DNA of 64,000 bases from contig NZ_BJUL01000012.1 of the NCBI RefSeq assembly GCF_007989605.1, positions 1 to 64,000 of the forward strand. Reading direction: 5' to 3'. Position numbers and translations under genes: made by a program. Below are positions 17,403 through 24,449 of this stretch, piece after piece. Numbering within the stretch: the first letter of the stretch is position 1; each line of letters opens with the position of its first letter. The stretch is from Vreelandella venusta (lineage in GTDB: Bacteria > Pseudomonadota > Gammaproteobacteria > Pseudomonadales > Halomonadaceae). The notes beneath the pieces are model-generated. The model worked only from the letters and a program-made list of their open reading frames with translations. It did no database searches and was not told the origin of the DNA.

Positions 17403-18341
17403 AATCGCAATGAAAGTAAGCTAGCTGGGTTTAATAACTTGCGGCGCTTAACTTACTTTGCGGCAGTGGTTGAAACAGGGTCTTTTACGGCCGCCGCTGA
17501 GCGTCTGGGTATCACCAAGGCGGTGGTTAGCCAGCAGGTAGCACGTCTTGAACAAGAGTTTAGAACCTCTCTCCTCACGCGTACGACGAGATCGGTACAG
17601 GTTACCTCCGCTGGAAAAGCGTTTTACCAACGCTGTGCCTTGATTCTCCGTGAAGCTGAAGATGCTTTTGATGAGTTAGGCGAAATAGCCCAGGAGCCGA
17701 CAGGCACATTACGGTTGACGGCCCCTTTCGATTACGGTGTCACCTTTGTGGTGCCGGCGATTGCTGCATATACCCAGCAATATCCCGATTGCCGGGTCGA
17801 TGCCACGCTGCGGGATCAAAAAGTCGATCTAATGGCTGAAGATATCGAACTGGCTATCCGTGTTGGTTGGCTAACAGAGACAAGCGTGCAAGCAAGGAAG
17901 ATAGGCTCTTTTCGGCAATTTCTTGTTGCATCGCCAAGCCTTGAAAAAGAGGTGGCGCAGCTCTCACAGCCGGAAGAATTATTGAAATTCCCGTTCATTG
18001 CTAATAAAGCGCTGCCCCATCCATTGCAGTGGGAATTTTCACTCAGTAAGGGGGAGCGCAGAACCATCCACGTGCGCGCCTCAATTTTTCTTGATGCGAC
18101 ACTCGCGGTACGCGAAGCGTTGTACGCTGGTGCGGGAATCTCGGTATTGCCGGATTATGTCATTGCAGGCGACATAGCCGCCGGGCGCCTTATACATATT
18201 TTGCCCCAGTGGCGTCTGCCCTCCGGCGGCATACATGTCGTTTTCCCATTCGCACGTTTTCGTCCTGCGAAAGTGCGTGCATTTGTCGACATACTTGCGC
18301 GTAGAGAGCAGCAGCGACAAGAGGGCGCTTTCATTAAGTAA
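17388..18341 (+). CDS. LysR-family transcriptional regulator
   Basis: About 317 residues. The N-terminal winged helix-turn-helix starts at NNLRRLTYFAAVVETGSFTA and includes AAERLGITKAVVSQQVARLE. The C-terminal effector domain follows the two-lobed LysR pattern (LRLTAPFDYG and DIELAIRVGW). The start is uncertain: ATG 17388 has no clear RBS and gives about 16 extra residues before the family N-terminus, whereas TTG 17439 would fit the family better. The divergent DsbA-like/MBL pair is its likely target. The effector is unknown. Confidence 0.85.
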   Translation: MEKAYNRNESKLAGFNNLRRLTYFAAVVETGSFTAAAERLGITKAVVSQQVARLEQEFRTSLLTRTTRSVQVTSAGKAFYQRCALILREAEDAFDELGEIAQEPTGTLRLTAPFDYGVTFVVPAIAAYTQQYPDCRVDATLRDQKVDLMAEDIELAIRVGWLTETSVQARKIGSFRQFLVASPSLEKEVAQLSQPEELLKFPFIANKALPHPLQWEFSLSKGERRTIHVRASIFLDATLAVREALYAGAGISVLPDYVIAGDIAAGRLIHILPQWRLPSGGIHVVFPFARFRPAKVRAFVDILARREQQRQEGAFIK

Positions 18342-18361
18342 GCTTGCCTGTACATCGATGG

Positions 18362-18811
18362 CTAATAAAGATGCACGGCCTCAAATACTGCCACTGGTTT
18401 GCCATTGGCGTTTTTAAGTGACAGGGAGCCACCGTCTACTTGCCAAGTGTCTACATTGTTAAGAACGTTTAGCATTGTCTGCTCGTTACGCATTTGTGTG
18501 TCGGGGCAGGCCATCATCGTGGTGCCAACTTGTTCAAATGCTATCTGCTGACCATCAACACGGTAACTGCCAATCAAGGTATTGCAGCCAGTTGAGCCAG
18601 CTAGTCGTGTATTTTCTTCATGGAGCACAAGATGAGGCTCGCGAAAGTTCTCAGCGGTGATGATGGGTTGCCCTTCAAGCGTGACCAGTTTCCAGTAGGT
18701 ATTGGTTAGCGTTTCGTCAGGCTTGGCTGCTTGCTGTGGCGCTGAATGTGATTGGCACCCGCTCGCTAGCAGGATAATAAGAGTGGATGCGATAAGGGAT
18801 AATTTTTTCAT
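18362..18811 (-). CDS. META/HslJ-domain lipoprotein
   Basis: 149 residues with a lipoprotein signal; lipobox ASGC puts the lipidated Cys at 19. The mature part has the META pattern: NTYWKLVTLEGQPI, then GSTGCNTLIGSY and MMACPDTQMRNEQTML. E. coli HslJ, with this domain, is a heat-inducible membrane-associated protein linked to novobiocin tolerance. Convergent with the LysR gene, with no obvious terminator between. Confidence 0.85.
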   Translation of the reverse strand: MKKLSLIASTLIILLASGCQSHSAPQQAAKPDETLTNTYWKLVTLEGQPIITAENFREPHLVLHEENTRLAGSTGCNTLIGSYRVDGQQIAFEQVGTTMMACPDTQMRNEQTMLNVLNNVDTWQVDGGSLSLKNANGKPVAVFEAVHLY

Positions 18812-19164
18812 AAAGCGTTTCTCTAGGTTTGCGTCATGAAATCATAATCGGATCGTTAATTTTTTTCTACCTTGGCTTATGTTAGATAACTTGTTGAATG
18901 TTTTATCTCACCCATTTTTAAGTTTTTATTTAAGTAGTAAGTCGAATTCTTGTATTTTTTTATAACCTGCTGATTGAATCAATTTTTGCGGGCAGTATTT
19001 GGTGTGAAAGATATGTGAGTAAGTAAAGTATTATTAGTTATGTTGCCATTGCCTTTATTGCAAATAGGGCTCTGAGGTAAGCGTTTCAGTTTTCCATAGC
19101 GCCGAGCCATCTGGTGATGCTTTGGGGCCTATTGGTCTATCGGGTTGGGCGGCTAAATTTACCG

Positions 19165-19187
19165 TGCCGCCATACTGTATGGCGGCA
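19165..19187. other. Perfect 23-base palindrome (11-bp arms)
   Basis: TGCCGCCATAC-T-GTATGGCGGCA is an exact inverted repeat with a one-base centre, GC-rich in an AT-rich setting. The following ATTTG has only three T, so it is a poor terminator. It may be an operator or a stable RNA hairpin. Confidence 0.6.
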
Positions 19188-19254
19188 TTTGAATAGAAAA
19201 ATTCCTAAAGCTCATAGCGCTATCAAGCTTTCTAGTCCGAAGGGAGTGAAAGAA

Positions 19255-19311
19255 ATGCCAGTTTTTATAGTGACTCTGTTTGTGGGTATAGTTTTCCGGA
19301 TTGGTTTTTAA
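19255..19311 (+). CDS. Candidate 18-residue hydrophobic peptide
   Basis: ATG 19255 follows GGGAG at a usable distance and opens an 18-codon frame ending in TAA at 19309-19311. The product (MPVFIVTLFVGIVFRIGF) is almost wholly hydrophobic and could sit in the membrane. An AT-rich region produces such frames by chance, so this is only a candidate. Confidence 0.2.
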   Translation: MPVFIVTLFVGIVFRIGF

Positions 19312-19352
19312 AAGTTGTTGCTATGTCTTTTAAGAGGTGGTGAAAAAGTTTC

Positions 19353-19366
19353 ATAACACATGTTAT
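19353..19366. promoter_or_regulatory. Palindrome upstream of ectD
   Basis: ATAACA-CA-TGTTAT, about 125 bases before the ectD start, inside AT-rich sequence. Possible operator; the binding protein is unknown. Confidence 0.3.
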
Positions 19367-19489
19367 AAATTAAGTTATATGGGTTGCAAGGGCTGACTAC
19401 TTAGCTATCCTACTGCCTGTGTTATGCACTAAATAAAATCGCTACATGTTTTATCGGTCTGAAATTTAATCATACAAGGAGTAGATTAG

Positions 19490-20473
19490 ATGACAGTCAG
19501 TAACAACGCTCTCAAAACGATTACTGCCTATAAGCAATATAGTGAAATGTTGGATATGCCGTCGGCGCAACGTAGCGTAGTGAAAGATGACTACCCAACG
19601 CGCCTAGCAGCAGCCCCAGCTTCGCTAACGCAAGCGCGCCGCGATGCGGTGGTTAAAGGTCGCAATTTATCAGGGCCACTATCCTCAGCGCAGCTTGATG
19701 AGTTTGAACGCAAAGGTTTTTTGTTTATTCCAAACCTCATTTCAGGTGAAGAGCTGGAGGCACTTCGCGATGAAATGACATTATTAATGAATAATCAGGC
19801 CTATCGCGATCAGGAATTCAGCATTACCGAGCCAGAAAGCCACGATATTCGTTCGCTGTTTGCCGTGCATAGGCTTTCTAAACGATTAGCTCAACTGGCC
19901 TGTGACGAGCGCTTAGCGGGGGCTGCCCGGCAGATTGTTGGTGATGACCCTTACGTGCATCAGTCACGGATTAACTATAAACCAGGCTTTGCAGGTAAAG
20001 GGTTTAATTGGCACTCGGATTTCGAGACGTGGCACGCGGAAGACGGCATGCCGAATATGCATGCTGTTAGCGCATCACTGATCTTGACCGACAACCATGA
20101 ATTTAACGGTCCGCTTATGCTGATTCCAGGCTCCCATTTGGAATTTGTGCCCTGCTTGGGGGAAACGCCGGAGGATAACCACAAAAGCTCGCTTAAAGCA
20201 CAGAAGGTTGGCGTGCCCAGCCCAGAAGCGCTGACTCAGCTAGTAGCAAAATATGGTATCGAGGCGCCAAAAGGTAAAGCAGGGGGCTTGCTGCTATTTG
20301 ATTGCAACACGCTGCATGCGTCTAATGCCAATTTGTCGCCTGATCCCCGCAGCAATGTATTCTTTGTGTTTAATCGTCCGGATAATCGCTGTGTTGCTCC
20401 GTTTGCTGCTCCCAAACAGCGCCCTAGCTTTTTGGCGCATGAGCCTGATGATCGTTGGACGCCGGACGCATAG
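19490..20473 (+). CDS. ectD: Ectoine hydroxylase
   Basis: Non-haem Fe(II)/2-oxoglutarate dioxygenase that converts the compatible solute ectoine to 5-hydroxyectoine in the cytosol. 327 residues. The EctD signature FNWHSDFETWHAEDGMP (about 172-188) supplies iron ligands H175 and D177, and H276 in NTLHAS is the third ligand. DNHEFNGPLMLIPGSH also fits the family. AAGGAG lies just before ATG 19490. No ectABC genes are in the window, so hydroxyectoine formation depends on ectoine made from another locus. The long AT-rich leader suggests stress-dependent control (inference). Confidence 0.95.
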   Translation: MTVSNNALKTITAYKQYSEMLDMPSAQRSVVKDDYPTRLAAAPASLTQARRDAVVKGRNLSGPLSSAQLDEFERKGFLFIPNLISGEELEALRDEMTLLMNNQAYRDQEFSITEPESHDIRSLFAVHRLSKRLAQLACDERLAGAARQIVGDDPYVHQSRINYKPGFAGKGFNWHSDFETWHAEDGMPNMHAVSASLILTDNHEFNGPLMLIPGSHLEFVPCLGETPEDNHKSSLKAQKVGVPSPEALTQLVAKYGIEAPKGKAGGLLLFDCNTLHASNANLSPDPRSNVFFVFNRPDNRCVAPFAAPKQRPSFLAHEPDDRWTPDA

Positions 20474-20602
20474 CTTAAGGTATCCCTTGTGGTATAAATA
20501 AAATGCTGTCGAAGAGGGTGTGGAACATACGCATAGCTGGGGTAGACTGTTGCGCCTGTTGTTGCGAATGCGGCACGCATAATGAGAAGGAGAGGAACCG
20601 CC

Positions 20603-21268
20603 ATGCGTTTTGTTCCACAGTTTACCGATGGTCAGGAGTTTCCCCACGCGTTGGGCAAAATCGTCTGCGTTGGCCGCAACTATGCCGACCATGCCAAAGA
20701 GCTGGATAACCCAGTTCCCAGTGAGCCGCTGTTATTTATCAAGCCCGCTACCAGTGTGGTGGACTTGACTAAACCCCTTGATCCGCCGTTTTCACGGGGC
20801 GATGTACATTATGAAGCCGAGCTTGCGCTTTTGGTGGGAGAGACCCTGACCCACGCGACCCAGGATGAAGCTGAGCGTGCCATTGCGGGCATTGGCCTAG
20901 CGATGGATTTAACGCTGCGTGATGTGCAAACCAAGCTGAAAGAGAAGGGGCACCCATGGGAAATAGCAAAAGCATTTGATGGTGCTTGCCCCCTATCTCC
21001 TTTTTTGCCACTAAGCCGTATTCCCAATTGGAACGCGCTGGTATTTACCCTTGAGATTGATGGTGAAGAGCGTCAGCACGGAGAAGGTGCCGATATGATC
21101 TTCGCCATCCCAACATTGGTAGCGGAAATGAGTCGTCATTTCACCCTAGAGCCGGGTGACGTGATTTTGACAGGTACGCCTGCTGGCGTCGGTGAACTGC
21201 CCCGTGGAGCTACGCTGCGTTTAACATTGACCGGTGGGTTAGAAATCACCACTAGCGTAGTAGAGTAG
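20603..21268 (+). CDS. Fumarylacetoacetate hydrolase-family protein (YcgM-like)
   Basis: 221 residues, the single-domain FAH size, as in E. coli YcgM and FAHD1. Motifs seen: VGRNYADHAKELDN, EPLLFIKPATSV, the acidic metal site HYEAELALLVG (about 72-82) and TGTPAGVGEL near the C-terminus. Such proteins are metal-dependent C-C bond hydrolases or decarboxylases of acylpyruvate or oxaloacetate type; the true substrate cannot be read. ATG 20603 follows AGGAGAGG; the in-frame ATG at 20582 precedes that site and is rejected. Confidence 0.87.
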   Translation: MRFVPQFTDGQEFPHALGKIVCVGRNYADHAKELDNPVPSEPLLFIKPATSVVDLTKPLDPPFSRGDVHYEAELALLVGETLTHATQDEAERAIAGIGLAMDLTLRDVQTKLKEKGHPWEIAKAFDGACPLSPFLPLSRIPNWNALVFTLEIDGEERQHGEGADMIFAIPTLVAEMSRHFTLEPGDVILTGTPAGVGELPRGATLRLTLTGGLEITTSVVE

Positions 21269-21320
21269 CTGGATGGCGGTGACGCCAAAACCACACTAGC
21301 TAAGCGTTAGCCGTTATGCG

Positions 21321-21350
21321 AAAAGCCACTGACATCGTCAGTGGCTTTTT
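21321..21350. terminator. Bidirectional terminator between the FAH gene and speA
   Basis: AAAAGCCACTGAC-ATC-GTCAGTGGCTTTTT, a perfect 13-bp stem with A-run and T-run on opposite sides, serves both convergent genes. Confidence 0.9.
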
Positions 21351-21360
21351 CGTTGGCCTA

Positions 21361-21408
21361 TTCTATAAGTACTGTTCTATAAGCACGATTCTATAAGCAC
21401 TATTCTAA
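21361..21408. repeat. 14-bp tandem repeat spanning the speA stop codon
   Basis: TTCTATAAGTACTG, TTCTATAAGCACGA, TTCTATAAGCACTA and a partial TTCTAAA lie head to tail. The last copies provide the final codons (Leu-Glu-stop) of speA on the minus strand. Confidence 0.8.
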
Positions 21409-23319
21409 ATAGGTGTAGCCATCCAGGCCTTCGCTCAGGCTAGCGGCAAACTTTTCCTGTTCTTGGGTTGAGAAGCCGCTAGTGATCAGTTGCTCGGTGA
21501 GCTTCTGCTTAAGCACTCGAGCATCAAAATTGACGTAGGCTAAAACATCGGCCACCGTATCGCCTGCCTGTAGGTTAGAAAAGACCCAATCGCCATCGTC
21601 ACCCAGTGCGGCATCGACGGAATCGGTATCGCCGAACAGGTTGTGCAAGTCGCCGAGAATTTCTTGATAGGCGCCTACCAGGAAGAAACCTAGCCAACGC
21701 TCGTCGTCGCTCGCCCACTCGGGCAGCGGTAGAGTGCTCTCCACGCCTTGACCATCTACGTAGCTATCAATGCGCCCATCTGAATCGCAGGTAATATCCT
21801 GAATAACCGCGCGACGAGTGGGGGGCTGGTCTAGCCCGCTCAACGGCAGAACAGGGAATATCTGTTCGATTCCCCACACGTCAGGCACCGACTGAAATAA
21901 TGAGAAGTTGACGAACAGCTTGTCGGCTAGCTTTTCAGCCAGTTCGTCCATAATTTCTCGGTGTGCGCGATTACGGGTATCGAGCTGGCCGCGTAGGCGC
22001 GCACAGGCCGCCATATAAAGCCGTTCGCCTTCGGCACGGGCCTTGATATCACTTAAACCCATTACAAAACGGTCTTGCAGCTCACTCACCGCTTGCAGAA
22101 GGTCATGCCAAGCTTCCACTAAGACACGGGGCTCCTGGCTTTCGGCTAACTGCTCAAAAACCCGCCATAGAGCTTCCACCTGAAGGTCTTCCTGGGGGGA
22201 ACGTTCTGGAGGCGAATCATTAACGCGCTCTTCGCCAATCACGTTGGTGATCAGTACGGCATGATGAGCGGTTAGCGCACGGCCTGACTCGCTGATCAGG
22301 TGGGGCTGTGGCAGATCCGCCTCCTGACACAGTTGCGCAAAGGCGCTCACGACGTTGCGCGCATACTCCTGCATGGAGTAGTTGGCTGAGCAGTAGCTGC
22401 GTGAGCGGGTGCCTTCGTAGTCGATGCCTAGACCGCCGCCAACATCGACGGTATTAACCGGTGCCCCTAGGCTCACTAGGTTTTGGTAAAAACGGGCGCA
22501 CTCCCGTAGGCCACGCTGGATATCGCGAATATTGGCAATTTGCGAGCCGAGGTGAAAGTGTACTAACTGCAAGCTTTCCAACGCATTTTGAGCGCGCAAG
22601 GTTGCGACTACGTCAAGAATTTGGCTGGCAGTCAGGCCAAATTTTGACTTCTCGCCACCGGTGTTTTGCCATTTACCTTTTCCTACTGAGGCAAGCCGTG
22701 CCCGCAAACCAATGCGCGGGGTGACTTCCAGCTCACGAGCTTCTTCTAATATAAGCTCCAGCTCAGACAGCTTCTCAACAACCAGATAAACGCGATGCCC
22801 CAGCTTTTCACCCAGCAGCGCTAAGCGAACGTACTCGCGGTCTTTATAACCGTTGCAGACAATCAGCGAAGAGCCGCCATCCGACAGCGCCAGCACTGCC
22901 AGTAGCTCCGGTTTACTGCCTGCTTCTAAGCCTACGCGACCATTACCCCGTTCGGAGGTAGCGAGGATCTCTTCCACCACGCGGCGCTGCTGATTCACTT
23001 TGATCGGATAAACGGCTGTGTAGCCGCCCTGATAGTCGATGTCCTGCATCGCAACATCAAACGCACCGCACAGCTGTTCTACGCGGTCATGCAGAATGTC
23101 GCTAAACCTTACTAGCACCGGCAACCGCAGGCCCGCTGTCTGCAACTGACGGACAAGCCCGCTAAGCGGTAGCGCTGGACCTTCTGCGTCGCTGCCAAGC
23201 GGGCGGACCAAGGCTTGGCCGTGGTCATCCACGTCAAAGTAGCCACTGCCCCATTGGTCAATATTCCATGTGCGTCGGGCGCGTAAGGCCTGGGCGCTGG
23301 TGGTCACCGATTCGATCAT
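21400..23319 (-). CDS. speA: Biosynthetic arginine decarboxylase
   Basis: PLP enzyme that decarboxylates arginine to agmatine, the entry to putrescine by the ADC route. 639 residues, the usual large SpeA size. The PLP lysine is Lys107 in YPIKVNQQ; the glycine-rich phosphate site is DVGGGLGIDYEG; the dimer-interface active-site segment includes ISESGRALTAHH. ATG 23319 shares a base with the thrB stop (TGATG), so the pair is probably translationally coupled; a TTG one codon upstream is possible. The stop lies within a short tandem repeat. Confidence 0.96.
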   Translation of the reverse strand: MIESVTTSAQALRARRTWNIDQWGSGYFDVDDHGQALVRPLGSDAEGPALPLSGLVRQLQTAGLRLPVLVRFSDILHDRVEQLCGAFDVAMQDIDYQGGYTAVYPIKVNQQRRVVEEILATSERGNGRVGLEAGSKPELLAVLALSDGGSSLIVCNGYKDREYVRLALLGEKLGHRVYLVVEKLSELELILEEARELEVTPRIGLRARLASVGKGKWQNTGGEKSKFGLTASQILDVVATLRAQNALESLQLVHFHLGSQIANIRDIQRGLRECARFYQNLVSLGAPVNTVDVGGGLGIDYEGTRSRSYCSANYSMQEYARNVVSAFAQLCQEADLPQPHLISESGRALTAHHAVLITNVIGEERVNDSPPERSPQEDLQVEALWRVFEQLAESQEPRVLVEAWHDLLQAVSELQDRFVMGLSDIKARAEGERLYMAACARLRGQLDTRNRAHREIMDELAEKLADKLFVNFSLFQSVPDVWGIEQIFPVLPLSGLDQPPTRRAVIQDITCDSDGRIDSYVDGQGVESTLPLPEWASDDERWLGFFLVGAYQEILGDLHNLFGDTDSVDAALGDDGDWVFSNLQAGDTVADVLAYVNFDARVLKQKLTEQLITSGFSTQEQEKFAASLSEGLDGYTYLE

Positions 23320-24275
23320 CAAGAAACCTCTGGGAGCGGTAGTGCGCCAAATTCAATGCGCGCTTTTAAAATGGTTCGGAAACGCTCAGGGTCATGAGGC
23401 GTTAGGTCATGGGCAGGCGGGTCAACATAGACGACTAGCAGGCGCGATAGCCAATATCGCAATGCCGTCATGCGCAACATGGCTGGCCATAATTCACGTT
23501 CATCAGCGATGAGAGGGCGACGTGCTTGGTAAGCGCTCAGAATGGCTTCATAACGCTCAGCATTCAACGTGCCATCCTCATTGGTGGCCCAGTCGTTAAT
23601 GACGATGGCGAGATCAAATAGCAAATCGCCGGTACAGCCGTTATAAAAATCGATAATACCGCCTAGCTGGTCGCCCTCAAACAGCGTGTTATCACGGAAT
23701 AAATCGCCGTGAAGCGCTCCTTGCGGTAGCTCGCCGTGTTGGCTAAAGGCACCTTCGAAGTCATCGACTTCATTTTTCATCAGTGTTTGGTCATCAGGGC
23801 TAATATAGGTTAGCACCTTGTGATGCACCGCTCGTAGCCAGTGAAGGTCGCGCGGGTTTGGCCGATGGCCAGGAAAACGCTGAGAGACAACATGCAAGTG
23901 CCCCAACGTATTGCCCAGCGCTTGGCATTGGGCAAGGTTAGGGGCGCTAGGATGCTTGCCGGGTAAGCGTGGAAACAGTAAAGCAGGCTTACCTGCCAAA
24001 CTGTGTAGCGCAATCCCTTCGCGGTCGTGAATAGTACCGGGCACCGGCAAACGGTGCTCATCCAGGTAATCCAACAGCTCGACAAAAAACGGCAGCTCTT
24101 CATGTTCACCCTGTTCAAACAGGGTTAGTACCAGCTCGCGGCGATCGGTGGTCACAAAAAACGTTGAGTTTTCGGTGCCACCGGCAACGCCTTGCAGCGA
24201 AACGAAGCTGCCTACATCAAACTTTTCCAAAAACGCGGCGACCTGAACGTCGCTCAGCGGGGTAAATACAGCCAT
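23319..24275 (-). CDS. thrB: Homoserine kinase (type II, APH fold)
   Basis: Phosphorylates homoserine in threonine synthesis. 318 residues, matching the pseudomonad-type ThrB of the aminoglycoside-phosphotransferase fold rather than the GHMP fold of E. coli. Seen: VAGGTENSTFFV (nucleotide loop), GALHGDLFRDNTLF (catalytic Asp) and IIDFYNGCTGDLLFDLA (metal site). ATG 24275 gives the family N-terminus MAVFTPLS; a longer in-frame reading from 24386 would cover the promoter region. Divergent from polA as in Pseudomonas. Confidence 0.92.
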   Translation of the reverse strand: MAVFTPLSDVQVAAFLEKFDVGSFVSLQGVAGGTENSTFFVTTDRRELVLTLFEQGEHEELPFFVELLDYLDEHRLPVPGTIHDREGIALHSLAGKPALLFPRLPGKHPSAPNLAQCQALGNTLGHLHVVSQRFPGHRPNPRDLHWLRAVHHKVLTYISPDDQTLMKNEVDDFEGAFSQHGELPQGALHGDLFRDNTLFEGDQLGGIIDFYNGCTGDLLFDLAIVINDWATNEDGTLNAERYEAILSAYQARRPLIADERELWPAMLRMTALRYWLSRLLVVYVDPPAHDLTPHDPERFRTILKARIEFGALPLPEVS

Positions 24276-24449
24276 GAGAATCTCGCCCAGGTTGCTAAGC
24301 CCATTATTGTAGCGGCTTGCAGGGTCAGTTGGCAGCGTTGTGTGAGTTTGAAATGCGTTATTCGTAGCGGTTGTTTCTGCAGTCATTGCCGTGAACGCGT
24401 ATCATAGCCAATAGACTTTCTTACTGTGTTGCTAACAATGGAATTGGTT

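Larger units (their letters stand above)
18812..19489. other. AT-rich intergenic region upstream of ectD
   Basis: 678 bases with no convincing protein gene. It is visibly richer in A+T than its flanks and contains a perfect 23-base palindrome (19165-19187), a short hydrophobic ORF (19255-19311) and a second palindrome (19353-19366). It must hold the promoters of the lipoprotein gene on the left and of ectD on the right. No strong sigma-70 pair could be assigned by eye. Confidence 0.6.

Noticed and set aside
19114..19311. 65-codon ORF upstream of ectD
   Set aside because: It runs through the 23-base palindrome and has no usable RBS at its start; only the last 18 codons have one, listed separately.
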